From Halohasta litchfieldiae (GTDB lineage Archaea; Halobacteriota; Halobacteria; Halobacteriales; Haloferacaceae): DNA of 64,000 nucleotides. Both the position numbers and the translations under genes were made by a program. The stretch is taken from positions 248,001 to 312,000 of the forward strand of contig NZ_CP024845.1 in the NCBI RefSeq assembly GCF_002788215.1, written 5' to 3'. This document shows, piece by piece, positions 53,779 to 62,253 of the stretch (positions are counted from its first letter, which is position 1; each line of letters opens with the position of its first letter). Below the pieces are notes generated by a model that saw nothing but the letters and a program-made list of their open reading frames with translations, had not been told where the DNA came from and made no database searches.

Positions 53779-53849
53779 GCACCGACTACTGATACTCAGT
53801 CGACCGTGACGGTACTGATTCTGAAGGGCGTGGCGACACGACCGGGTGT

Positions 53850-53990
53850 ATGGCTCGCAACACGACCGCAGGCTGGTCGCTGATCAGCTCAGGTATCGTC
53901 ACGCTCATGTTGAAGGCGCTTCCCGGTGACTCGCTGTGGTGGGGGGTAGGACTGCTCGTAGTTGGGATTCTCGTTATGATGAAGACGTGA
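53850..53990 (+). CDS. Tiny membrane protein (46 residues)
   Basis: A short frame starting MARNTTAGWSLISSGIVTLM and ending VGILVMMKT. It has two hydrophobic segments (about residues 9-22 and 30-44) separated by LPGDSLWWG, so it would cross the membrane twice. Codon use looks like that of nearby genes, and GC is normal. It follows engB by 71 bp. No family is recognised and translation is not proven. Confidence 0.5.
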   Translation: MARNTTAGWSLISSGIVTLMLKALPGDSLWWGVGLLVVGILVMMKT

Positions 53991-54087
53991 AATCACTGCG
54001 CTGTTTGGCGTCCAATTGAAAACGTGTCTCTGCAGCGAGCAGACTGTTTTAGGTTCCCTTTTGACCCTCTGTTTGAAACAGCATGCT

Positions 54088-55065
54088 ATGTCCGAACCGT
54101 GGCAGATACTACTGCCGCCTCAGATCGACCCCGAAGGGCCATCGTCGATCAGCGACTTCGCGGAGTGTACCGGGATGGACGAGTACGACAGCGTCGACGC
54201 TGCCCTCGATGATATTGCAACATATGACGCCGTGATCGTCAGGGTTGCCGAACTCGACGCCGCGGTCATCGACCGCGCCGAGAACCTCAAGGTGATCGCC
54301 AAACACGGCAGCGGGCTGGATAACGTCGACATCGACGCGGCCTCGCAGAACGGGATCGTCGTCTGCAACACGCCGGGTGTCAACTCCCGGTCGGTGGCCG
54401 AACACGCTATCGCGTTGCAGTTCGGCGTCCAACGAAACCTCGCAGCTGCGGACCGCCACGTTCGCGACGGTGGCTGGGATCGGGCCGCCTACACCGGCCA
54501 CGAGCTACAGGGCAACAGCCTCGGACTGATGGGGTTCGGTGCAATCGCCCAAGAGACTGCCACAATCGCCCGCGGCATCGGTCAAGACGTCATCGTCTAC
54601 GATCCGTACGTTTCGGCCGACGATGTTCCGGCCGGCATCGAGCAAGTTGCGGACCTCACCGAGTTGTTCGCCCGCTCGGATGCCGTCAGCATTCACGTGC
54701 CGCTGGTCGACGGCACGCGACACGCCGTCTCGACGGCCGAATTCGAGGCCCTCGGTGAGACGGGGATTCTCCTCAACACGGCCCGCGGTGGCATCGTCGA
54801 CGAGGGGGCACTCCTCGACGCACTCGATGCGGGCGTCATCGGCGGAGCCGGACTCGACAACTTCGAACAGGAGCCACCGGATGAAGCCAATCCACTGCTG
54901 GATCGTGACGACGTGCTTCTCACGCCCCACGTCGGCGGCGTCACACACGACGCATTAGCGCGAATGAGCCGCGGGGCCGCAGCGAATATCCGGACAGTTT
55001 ACGAGGGTGGCCTGCCGGAGTCGACGGTCAACCGTGAAGCACTCGATAGAGCAGTTACTCAATAA
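54088..55065 (+). CDS. D-isomer-specific 2-hydroxyacid dehydrogenase
   Basis: ATG at 54088 (MSEPWQILLPPQIDPEG) gives 325 residues; an earlier ATG at 54016 would add an unlikely Cys-rich leader. The NAD-binding loop is LGLMGFGAIAQETA (about residue 150). The catalytic Arg is in LNTARGGIVDEGAL (about 232), Glu in the FEQEPPDEAN segment, and His in LLTPHVGGVTHDA (about 285). The N-terminal VKVIAKHGSGLDNVDIDAA-type segment is family-typical. Phosphoglycerate dehydrogenase and hydroxypyruvate/glyoxylate reductase have the same motifs. No ACT domain is present, so it is not a classical SerA. Confidence 0.88.
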   Translation: MSEPWQILLPPQIDPEGPSSISDFAECTGMDEYDSVDAALDDIATYDAVIVRVAELDAAVIDRAENLKVIAKHGSGLDNVDIDAASQNGIVVCNTPGVNSRSVAEHAIALQFGVQRNLAAADRHVRDGGWDRAAYTGHELQGNSLGLMGFGAIAQETATIARGIGQDVIVYDPYVSADDVPAGIEQVADLTELFARSDAVSIHVPLVDGTRHAVSTAEFEALGETGILLNTARGGIVDEGALLDALDAGVIGGAGLDNFEQEPPDEANPLLDRDDVLLTPHVGGVTHDALARMSRGAAANIRTVYEGGLPESTVNREALDRAVTQ

Positions 55066-55095
55066 GCGAGGCGTTGCTCACGTCTCGCGAGCGAG

Positions 55096-55929
55096 TTACT
55101 GGATGCCTCCCTTGGAGCGTGTCCCGTCGACGGCGTCTTGGACCGCTACCAACTCGAACTCCTCGTCATCCTCCTCAGCGACGCCTGTTGTGGGGTTGAG
55201 GTTGCCAACTGCAAACAGCGAGTAGACGCCGCCGTTCTGGAGCAACAGGTCCCTCTCTGCAAGCGCCCCTCCCGATTCAGCAGTGCCGTTGGGAGGTTGC
55301 TGTTGGTCTGCCGGGAAGACCCCGAGCGTTTGTCTGCCGGATGACAGCTCGATGGATGCTGCCTCACCGAAACCCAGCGCCTCACTGCGCGGTGATCCGT
55401 TCGTATTGGGGCCGAGTGATTCAGTAACACGGAGCTTGATCGGTGGCGCGTCCGGCGAGGCATGAAAGAGCCGGACGCGGGCTGTTCCGTCAGCCGGCTG
55501 GCTGAGGTCGTCTTCGAGCCGGTCGACCGCGACCGTGCTGTTCGTGCCGGTCGTCTCAGTGTAGACCACAACAGTCGTGACACTGCCGGCGGTCGCTGTG
55601 ATCTCCTCGGCAGCTAACTGTTGCTCCCGGTCGTTTTCCTCAGTGACCTCCATTCGGTACTCTCCCGGCTCAACAGTGAAATACGGACTCACATCACCGA
55701 AGTTCATATCCGTGACGCTACTGCTGTCGTCGACGTAGACGTCGATATCCGGTGCAGCCGGTGCGGCATGCACGACACGGTACACGGCGGATTCGTCGGA
55801 CGCTGCTGGCGGCTGGTCGTCCTGTGCGGCTGTTTCAGTGCCGTTCTGTTGGGTATAGCCAGTGAGGTTTCCAAGTACTGCTACTGACCCGACCGCTCTG
55901 AGAACCGCTCTGCGTTGTGAGCGTGGCAT
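55096..55929 (-). CDS. DUF4397 secreted protein, two repeats
   Basis: ATG at 55929 (MPRSQRRAVLRAVGSVAVLG) gives 277 residues with a Tat-like signal (QRRAVLRA). The mature part holds two DUF4397 units: VYRVVHAAPAAPDIDVYVDD (about residue 53) and RVRLFHASPDAPPIKLRVTE (about 153), where the H-A-(S/A)-P-(D/A)-A-P motif is conserved. The rest is beta-rich and ends with the hydrophilic GTRSKGGIQ. It has no C-terminal anchor and may be released or bound through its N-terminus. The biological role of DUF4397 is unknown. Confidence 0.85.
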   Translation of the reverse strand: MPRSQRRAVLRAVGSVAVLGNLTGYTQQNGTETAAQDDQPPAASDESAVYRVVHAAPAAPDIDVYVDDSSSVTDMNFGDVSPYFTVEPGEYRMEVTEENDREQQLAAEEITATAGSVTTVVVYTETTGTNSTVAVDRLEDDLSQPADGTARVRLFHASPDAPPIKLRVTESLGPNTNGSPRSEALGFGEAASIELSSGRQTLGVFPADQQQPPNGTAESGGALAERDLLLQNGGVYSLFAVGNLNPTTGVAEEDDEEFELVAVQDAVDGTRSKGGIQ

Positions 55930-55944
55930 GCTAATCAGCAACAA

Positions 55945-56240
55945 GTTCTCCCCGTGGAACTGTAACGTCTTTTCCGTGTGTTACTGACTCTCATCGGCGG
56001 GTGTGTGTTGGGACCTATGAAAGAAGCGGTCTCTGGTGGGTCGCTACGGTAGTCGACCGGCCTCGTCATGAAGCACTCCGGATCGTGTATATAGAACCTC
56101 TGTGTGGAAAGTAGTTGGTGGCTCAGGGTAAGTCCTCGTCACAAAGGGCTCGGAGGGGGTAACTGTCGTCACTGCCACCGGCCACTGTTCGAACTCCCTG
56201 AGTAAGTAATCCACGCATCCGCCGCCACGCTGCGGCATGG
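55945..56240. other. Gene-free region between DUF4397 and nuoCD
   Basis: About 300 bp. A 64-codon minus-strand frame (56044-56238) has no homology that I recognise and unusual codon use, so I do not call it. No structural RNA was seen. Confidence 0.45.
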
Positions 56241-57896
56241 TTAGCGGTCGACCTCACCCATAATCGTATCCAGACTCCCGAGGGTGGCGATTAGATCGGG
56301 CACGTACTCGCCTTCGGCCATCTCCGGTAGCGCCTGTAGGTTGGAAAACGACGGCCCGCGGATCTTGAACCGCGCCGGCGTCTCGGTGCCGTCGGACCGA
56401 ATGTAGATACCCAACTCGCCCTTGGCCGCTTCGACGGCGCGATAGATCTCGCTGTCGGCGTCGGGTTTGATCGTCCGCGGGACGTTCGACTGGATCGTCC
56501 GCTCGTCGTCGGGCCAGTCATCCAGCAGGTCGACACACTGGCCGATGATCTTCGCGGACTCCTCGACTTCCCGCAGGCGAACCAGTAGCCGGGCGTAGTT
56601 GTCGCCGTCGGGTTCGGTGATCACGTCCCAGTCGAGATGCTCGTAGTAGCCATAGGGGTCGTCTCGCCGGAGGTCGTAGTCGACGCCCGACCCGCGAGCC
56701 ACGGGGCCGGTACAGCCGTAGTCCTTGGCCGTTTCGGCGTCGATCACACCCGTGCCGACCGTTCGCGTCTGGATGATCTCGTTGCCGGTCAAGAGGTTAT
56801 GGAAGTCGGTGAGTCGTTCGGGGAGGCCGTCGACGAACTCCCGAACGTCCTCAAAAAAGTCCTCGCGCGGCTCGGGGAGGTCCCAGACGACCCCGCCGAG
56901 CCGGAAGTAGTTGAACATGAGTCGCTGGCCGGTCAGGTCTTCGAGAATGTTCTGAACGCGTTCCCGTTCTTGGATCGCGTACATGAACGTCGCCGTGAAA
57001 TCCCCACAGACGTCGAGCGCGTAGGCCCCGATGGCGAGCATATGCGAGAGGATCCGGCTGAACTCGGCGGCCATCGTCCGGATCACTTGGGCGTACTCCG
57101 GCACCCCGATGTCGGCCAGATCCTCGGCGGCCCGCGCGTAGGCCCACTCGTTGAGCAGGCCGCCACCGCCCCAGTCCCAGCGGTCGGGGTAGGGCATGAT
57201 CTGGTAGCGATACGTCCCCTGTTGGCACATCTGTTCCTCACAGCGGTGGATGTAGCCGATGTCGGGGTCGACGGCCGCGACCTGCTCTCCGTCGAGGCTG
57301 AGTTTGAGGTGCATTACCCCGTGGGTAGCGGGATGGTGGGGGCCGATGTTGAGGAACATCGTGCCCTCGCCGGCTTGGGCAACACGGTCGTGGAGACTCC
57401 CGTCTTGCTCGCGGAGCGGGACGATCTGGGACTGGTCGTCGTTGTAGTCCAGCGACAGCGGGTGACCCTGCCACGTCTCGGGCAGGAGAATCCGCCGCAG
57501 GTCGGGGTGGTCGTCGTACTCGATTCCAACGAGGTCGTAGGCCTCGCGTTCGTGCCACGCGGCGGTCTCGAATACCTCTGCGGCGGAGGTCGACCGCGGC
57601 TCCCCGCTAGGGGTCGGAACGACGATGCTGGCCTCCTGCGTGGGGTCGTCGTAGTCCCGCAGGTGGTAGATCGTCTCGTAGCGGTCGGGGTACTGCTGGG
57701 CGGTAACACAGGCCAGATGGTCCAACCCGGCCTCGGTTTTCAGCGTGCTGAGTACCTCCGGCACGTCCTGCGGAGCGACCCGCCCGGCGGGGGCGTTTCG
57801 GTGCTGCTCCCGACCCTGTAGCCGGTCGACAACTGGCCCGAGAACGGCTGGAACATCCGACTCCGCCACAGACTGGCTCGCGGCATGGCTCGACAT
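56241..57896 (-). CDS. nuoCD: Fused NADH/F420H2-type quinone oxidoreductase subunit NuoCD, isolated from other nuo genes
   Basis: A 551-residue fusion. NuoC (about residues 40-165) contains FETAAWHEREAYDLVGIEYD and HPDLRRILLPETWQGHPLSLDY. NuoD (about 185-551) contains GPHHPATHGVMHLKLSLDGE, DIGYIHRCEEQMCQQGTYRYQI, PYPDRWDWGG, the FSRILSHMLAIGAYALD segment and the C-terminal DTIMGEVDR. NuoC-D normally form the quinone-proximal peripheral arm of complex I. No nuoA, B, H-N genes are adjacent, so this may be an extra copy, a relocated gene, or a partner of another oxidoreductase. It is divergent from the bat-type regulator with an 81-bp gap. Confidence 0.9.
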   Translation of the reverse strand: MSSHAASQSVAESDVPAVLGPVVDRLQGREQHRNAPAGRVAPQDVPEVLSTLKTEAGLDHLACVTAQQYPDRYETIYHLRDYDDPTQEASIVVPTPSGEPRSTSAAEVFETAAWHEREAYDLVGIEYDDHPDLRRILLPETWQGHPLSLDYNDDQSQIVPLREQDGSLHDRVAQAGEGTMFLNIGPHHPATHGVMHLKLSLDGEQVAAVDPDIGYIHRCEEQMCQQGTYRYQIMPYPDRWDWGGGGLLNEWAYARAAEDLADIGVPEYAQVIRTMAAEFSRILSHMLAIGAYALDVCGDFTATFMYAIQERERVQNILEDLTGQRLMFNYFRLGGVVWDLPEPREDFFEDVREFVDGLPERLTDFHNLLTGNEIIQTRTVGTGVIDAETAKDYGCTGPVARGSGVDYDLRRDDPYGYYEHLDWDVITEPDGDNYARLLVRLREVEESAKIIGQCVDLLDDWPDDERTIQSNVPRTIKPDADSEIYRAVEAAKGELGIYIRSDGTETPARFKIRGPSFSNLQALPEMAEGEYVPDLIATLGSLDTIMGEVDR

Positions 57897-57977
57897 ACTC
57901 GATGAACTCCCGGCCGTCTACCCGACAGTTCTGCCTCACCCAGCCGGTTATTTATAAGCAGATGGAAAACGCCCGGT

Positions 57978-58643
57978 GTGAACTACCTCGACCTCAGGCT
58001 CCGGTTCGCTCCCGAGGTGCGGCATCCGATCCACCAGTTCATCGACGCCTCCGACGCGGTCGACCGGGACGTGCTCGTTCACGGCAACACCCTCGGCGAC
58101 GAGGACACCTTCCTGTTCTACGTCGTCGGCGACCGCAACCCCTACGCCGCCGCGCTTGCGGCCGCCGAGAGTGTCATCGACTTCGAGATCACCGAGATCG
58201 ACGACCGGAGTTTTTATACCTTTTTGAAGCAGCAGCGGCCGGACGTCGACGAGGCGATGTTCGCCGCGTTCCAGCGAACCGGCGTGATCGTCGTCCCGCC
58301 GATCCAGTTTTTGCCTGACGGCGTAGCGACGCTGACCGTTGTCGGCGAGGCAGAAGCCCTCCAGTCGACGCTCCAGTCGCTGCCGGCCGCGGTCGACGTC
58401 ACCGTCGAACGCGTCGGCGACTATGACTGGCGGCAGTCGCTGTTCGATCCCGGCCTGACCGACCGCCAGCGCGAGGCGGTTCGGGCCGCCGTCGACGCCG
58501 ACTACTACGCGGTCCCCCGCGAAGGCAGTATCGAGGCTGTCGCCGACACACTGGACTGCTCGACGAGCACGGCCGCAGAACACCTCCGCAAAGCCGAAGC
58601 GGCGGTGATGGCCGCGTTCTGTCGACTCCGCGACTACGAGTAA
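57978..58643 (+). CDS. Bat-type HTH regulator
   Basis: GTG start at 57978 (protein begins VNYLDLRLRFAPEVRHPIHQ) gives 221 residues. The N-terminal ~150 residues form the beta-rich bat-type sensor region. The C-terminus holds the HTH-10 (bat-type) domain with LTDRQREAVRAAVDADYYAV (about 157) and TLDCSTSTAAEHLRKAEAAV (about 192). Such proteins are common haloarchaeal transcription factors. A ligand and target genes cannot be named. The divergent nuoCD gene shares its short upstream region. Confidence 0.85.
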   Translation: MNYLDLRLRFAPEVRHPIHQFIDASDAVDRDVLVHGNTLGDEDTFLFYVVGDRNPYAAALAAAESVIDFEITEIDDRSFYTFLKQQRPDVDEAMFAAFQRTGVIVVPPIQFLPDGVATLTVVGEAEALQSTLQSLPAAVDVTVERVGDYDWRQSLFDPGLTDRQREAVRAAVDADYYAVPREGSIEAVADTLDCSTSTAAEHLRKAEAAVMAAFCRLRDYE

Positions 58644-58648
58644 TCCTT

Positions 58649-59872
58649 TCAGAGATCGTCGACCCAGTCGGCGTTCGACCGATGTTGGGCCGCCACCACC
58701 GAGATGCCACGCTGATCGAGCAGGCCGTCCTCGGTCAACACGCCGGTCACGAGATCGCCCGGCGTCAGATCGAAAACCGGATTCCGGACCGTGATCGCTT
58801 CACCCCCGTCGTAGACCGCCGTCTCCGGTCCCTGCTCGGGATGGAACGTGTCGTCGGTGGCGACCTTATCGCGTGCTGCAACCACATACACCGGGAGATC
58901 AGCGCGCTCGGCGGCCAACGCGAGCGCTCGCGTGCCGACCTTGTTGACGATATCACCGTTTGGGAGGATGGTGTCCGCACCGACGAGGACAGCTTCGAAC
59001 TCTCGATCCGACAACACTGCAGGGAGCGCCGCATCGGTCGTCACCGTCACGTCGAGGCCCTTCCGGGCGAGGGATTCGGCGATCTCGATTCCCTCGCGGT
59101 TGGGTCGGGATTCGGCAACCGTAACGGGCGCACCGAGTTCGGTGAGTGCATCCTCGACGGTGCCGGACCACGAGAGCGTCGCAATCGGTCCCTCGATGCG
59201 GTTGGCGGCGGTTTCGGCCGCGGTCGCATCGGCATCGAGTGCCGCACCGATCTCTTCGATGGCCCGGTCGTGGACCGCGCTTGTCGACTGCTCGGCGGTG
59301 GTCATCACGCGATTGAGCCGGTTTTCCAACACCGCCATACTCGGCCGAGCATCTTGGAGTTCGAGTGCCGTTTCGACCAACTCTCTCCAGTCGCTGGCGA
59401 CCGCCGCCCGGTCTCGAACCACCTCTAAGGCCCGAATCGACAGCGTGGCCGCCCCATGGATCGTATCGGCCCCAATCGTCGTCGGCGAGGGTGCGACCTG
59501 CTCGTAGGCCTCCCATAACCCGGCCACTGTCTCGCGTTCGAGCATCGCCGTCGGCGACACCCATTCGACGGTTTCGACACCCTCGACCGCCCCGATATCA
59601 CGGCCCGGCGAATCGAACAGGACCGGGTGAATCGTTCGCTCGCGGCCCGCCTCCCGCGCGGTGAACGACTCGCCCGCGTAGGCTAAGGTTACCGACGACA
59701 GCCCGGTCGCCGACAGCACGAGTCGACGGGCCGCGTCGACGGCGCTGGTACCTTCGTCGATCCGCGCGGAGATCCCATCCCAGTGGCCGGGCGCGATGTC
59801 GACGTCGCCCCCACGCCGTGTCAGCAGCACCTCTCCACGGTTCCGGATGAACGCAATGACGATCTCTGTCAT
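58649..59872 (-). CDS. NUDIX hydrolase fused to eIF2B-alpha/MtnA-like domain
   Basis: ATG at 59872 (MTEIVIAFIRNRGEVLLTRR) gives 407 residues. The NUDIX-like part (1-130) is followed by an eIF-2B alpha/methylthioribose-1-P isomerase-like domain (about 140-400). Diagnostics are TIHGAATLSIRALEVVRDRA, then ESRPNREGIEIAESLARKGL, and VLVGADTILPNGDIVNKVGT (about 315), which carries the conserved catalytic Asp, followed by ALALAAERADLPVYVVAARDK. The strict NUDIX box (GX5EX7REUXEEXGU) is not clearly intact: WDGISARIDEGTSAVDAARR is only similar. Function may be a sugar-phosphate or nucleotide isomerase. It is convergent with the regulator gene. Confidence 0.75.
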   Translation of the reverse strand: MTEIVIAFIRNRGEVLLTRRGGDVDIAPGHWDGISARIDEGTSAVDAARRLVLSATGLSSVTLAYAGESFTAREAGRERTIHPVLFDSPGRDIGAVEGVETVEWVSPTAMLERETVAGLWEAYEQVAPSPTTIGADTIHGAATLSIRALEVVRDRAAVASDWRELVETALELQDARPSMAVLENRLNRVMTTAEQSTSAVHDRAIEEIGAALDADATAAETAANRIEGPIATLSWSGTVEDALTELGAPVTVAESRPNREGIEIAESLARKGLDVTVTTDAALPAVLSDREFEAVLVGADTILPNGDIVNKVGTRALALAAERADLPVYVVAARDKVATDDTFHPEQGPETAVYDGGEAITVRNPVFDLTPGDLVTGVLTEDGLLDQRGISVVAAQHRSNADWVDDL

Positions 59873-60028
59873 CGTTCTACTGTTGTCGCCGACCGATACC
59901 ATGGTTTCCATTGTTCTAGTATCTTATACATCTGTGAGGTCAGTATTCGAGACGGAGCGTTGTCGCCGACACCGGTTCGACCGGCCCCTATCGTCGGCCT
60001 TTTTGAGTCGACAGTTCAAACACATGCC

Positions 60029-60799
60029 ATGGAACTATTCGCTGTCGCCGATATCCCGGAAGTAACGCCGGGCGATGATCTCGCTTCGCTCATCCGCGAG
60101 CGGGTCGACCTCCGACCCGATGACGTCGTCTGTGTCGCCAGCACGGTCGTCTCGAAGGCCGAAGGCCGGATCGCCGACCTCGACGACTACCCTGCCGGAC
60201 CACGCGCCCGTGAGATCGCCGACCATCTTTCTGATCTCGAAGACCGCGAGAAAGATCCACGATTTGCGCAGGCAGTGCTCGAAGAGAGCGTCGAGATCAT
60301 CATGGAGTCGCCGTTTTTGCTCACCGAAACGCGGTTCGGTCACGTCGGCGTCAACGCGGGTATCGACCGCTCGAACGTGCCGGACGGCGACCTGCTTCTC
60401 CTCCCCAAGCGGCCCAGCGAAAGCGCGGCGCGAATCCAGACCGAACTGCCGGCCGACCAAGTGATCGTCACCGACACCTGTGGTCGACCGTTCCGCTACG
60501 GCCAGCGCGGGGTCGCCATCGGCTGGGACGGCATGCCTGCAAGCCGCGACTGGCGCGGACAGGTCGACCGCGACGGCCGCGAAATGGGTGTGACGGTCCA
60601 GAACGTCATCGACGAACTCGCCGCCGCCGCCAACCTCGTCGCCGGTGAGGGCAACGGTGGCACGCCGGTTGTCGTCGTCCGAGGGTTCGAGTTCGGCGAC
60701 CTGCCGGGGAGTCAGAACCACTTCCGTGATCTGGATGGCGACTACGTTCGCCAAGCCTTGCGTGGCTGGTCCCACAGCCCAACGGAAGGTGAAGCCTAA
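60029..60799 (+). CDS. cofE: Coenzyme F420-0:L-glutamate ligase
   Basis: ATG at 60029 (MELFAVADIPEVTPGDDLAS) gives 256 residues. CofE adds gamma-linked glutamates to F420-0. Typical features are DDVVCVASTVVSKAEGRIAD (about residue 36), the metal/nucleotide region ITETRFGHVGVNAGIDRSNV-like segment (ETRFGHVGVNAGIDRSN, about 103-119), VIVTDTCGRPFRYGQRGVAI (about 150-169), and the NVIDELAAAANLVAGEGNGG C-terminal segment. It overlaps mer by one base (TAATG), making a two-gene F420 operon. Confidence 0.93.
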   Translation: MELFAVADIPEVTPGDDLASLIRERVDLRPDDVVCVASTVVSKAEGRIADLDDYPAGPRAREIADHLSDLEDREKDPRFAQAVLEESVEIIMESPFLLTETRFGHVGVNAGIDRSNVPDGDLLLLPKRPSESAARIQTELPADQVIVTDTCGRPFRYGQRGVAIGWDGMPASRDWRGQVDRDGREMGVTVQNVIDELAAAANLVAGEGNGGTPVVVVRGFEFGDLPGSQNHFRDLDGDYVRQALRGWSHSPTEGEA

Positions 60800-61782
60800 T
60801 GTTCGGGATCGAACTCACGCCCGAACACCCAATCGAGCGACTCACTGATCTCGGGGTTCGGGCCGAGGACGCTGGCTACGACACCCTGTTTTCCTCGTGT
60901 CACTACAACAACCGCGATGCGTTCGCCGCGCTCCACCACATCGGCGCAGCCACTGACGAACTTCGTGTCGGACCGGGTGTCGCCAACCCCTTTGAGATCC
61001 ATCCCGTCACGCTGGCTTCGAAAGTTGCCACCATCGACGAGGCGACCGAGGGACGAGCTGTCTTCGGCATCGGACCGGGCGATCCGTCGACGCTCTCAAA
61101 CCTCGGTTACGCCGACGACCGCGGCCTTCGCCCGGTGCTTGAGGCGTTTAAAACCGCCCAGAAACTCTGGGCCGGCGAGCGCGTCAACAACGACGGCACC
61201 TTCGAGGCAACCGACGCCGGACTCAACTACGAACCACCGAGCGGCAGCGACATTCCAGTGTACGTCGGCGGCGAGGGCCCGCATATGTGCCGGATGGCCG
61301 CCAAACACGCCGGTGGACTGCTGTTTAACGGTTCCCACGAGGCCGACCTCGCGTGGGCCCGCGACCAAGTTGAAAAGGGACTCGCCGACCGCCCGGACTC
61401 CCGCGGCGAGTTCGATCTCGCGGCCTACGCGAGTGTGAGCGTCGACGAAGACCGAAAAGCCGCCCGCGAGGCCGCCCGGCCGCCGGTCGCCTTTATTACG
61501 GCCGGGGCGGCTCCGCCGGTCCTAGATCGGCACAACGTCGACAAGCAGACCGCAAACGAAATCGGCGACAACATCAGTGCCGGAGAGTTCTCCGAGGCCT
61601 TCGAACTGGTCACCCCGGGGATGATCGATGCCTTCTGTATGGCCGGAACGGTCGATGCGGTCAGCGACCGGATGGCCGCTGTCCTCGATCACGCCGATAG
61701 CATCGTTGTCGGCTCACCGCTTGGGCCGGATCTGGAGAACGCCATCGACCTCGCAGCCGAAGCCTACGACCGCGTCGACTAA
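60799..61782 (+). CDS. mer: 5,10-methylenetetrahydromethanopterin reductase-like, F420-dependent
   Basis: 327 residues in the bacterial-luciferase-like F420 family: GIELTPEHPIERLTDLGVRA, then AEDAGYDTLFSSCHYNNRDA, GPGVANPFEIHPVTLASKVA and FGIGPGDPSTLSNLGY. The non-prolyl cis-peptide region near GPGVANPF is the F420-binding pocket in this family. In archaea it reduces methylene-tetrahydropterin with F420H2. In haloarchaea the pterin is probably folate- or methanopterin-like. It is coupled to cofE by a one-base overlap, which gives physiological support. Confidence 0.9.
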   Translation: MFGIELTPEHPIERLTDLGVRAEDAGYDTLFSSCHYNNRDAFAALHHIGAATDELRVGPGVANPFEIHPVTLASKVATIDEATEGRAVFGIGPGDPSTLSNLGYADDRGLRPVLEAFKTAQKLWAGERVNNDGTFEATDAGLNYEPPSGSDIPVYVGGEGPHMCRMAAKHAGGLLFNGSHEADLAWARDQVEKGLADRPDSRGEFDLAAYASVSVDEDRKAAREAARPPVAFITAGAAPPVLDRHNVDKQTANEIGDNISAGEFSEAFELVTPGMIDAFCMAGTVDAVSDRMAAVLDHADSIVVGSPLGPDLENAIDLAAEAYDRVD

Positions 61783-61938
61783 CTGGGCGTAGAGACTGTT
61801 TACCGATCGTAGGTGCCGAATAACGAACTTCTGTCGTTTTATTGCGGTGTGAGTCATGGCTATTGGTTTTGTGTACCATCTGATACCGTTTGATACTGTT
61901 CAGTACCAATAGATTCCACAGAGAACCAGCTGTGGCCG

Positions 61939-62163
61939 TTACTCGATTCGGTCGCCGGGACCCCGACCGAGATTCGGCAGCGGGATGCCGAGCGCGCCGA
62001 GGGCGCTGTATCCCAGCACGCCGACCGAAAGCAGGATGAAGACGGTTCCGGTGGCGACGATTACCGCCGACAGGGGGCTTCGAAGCGCGACCTCGCCGAG
62101 CAGCCCCGGCATCTGGATCGCATCAGTGAGCAGGCGGACGATGAAGTCGACGAACACATTCAT
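61939..62163 (-). CDS. Small membrane protein of unknown function
   Basis: 74 residues starting MNVFVDFIVRLLTDAIQMPG. It has one amphipathic N-terminal stretch and a strong helix (SAVIVATGTVFILLSVGVLG, residues 31-50), then a Pro/Gly-rich C-terminus (LPNLGRGPGDRIE). It is divergent from the site-2 protease (ATG 62254) with a 90-bp gap. No family is recognised; codon use is normal. Confidence 0.55.
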   Translation of the reverse strand: MNVFVDFIVRLLTDAIQMPGLLGEVALRSPLSAVIVATGTVFILLSVGVLGYSALGALGIPLPNLGRGPGDRIE

Positions 62164-62253
62164 AGCTCCTGTTTTGAACTCCCGGTATATGTGTGTTCAG
62201 GTATCACCGACCAGTCGAGACCCGAACCGCTTTCGTGTTAGGGAAACCAAGCA

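Noticed and set aside
56044-56238. 64-codon minus-strand frame downstream of nuoCD
   Set aside because: No recognised motif, odd amino-acid composition, not acidic as haloarchaeal proteins are.
61860-61911. Imperfect stem (TATTGGT...ACCAATA) between mer and the small membrane gene
   Set aside because: Seven-base arms separated by nearly 40 nt in an AT-rich convergent spacer; not distinguishable from chance.
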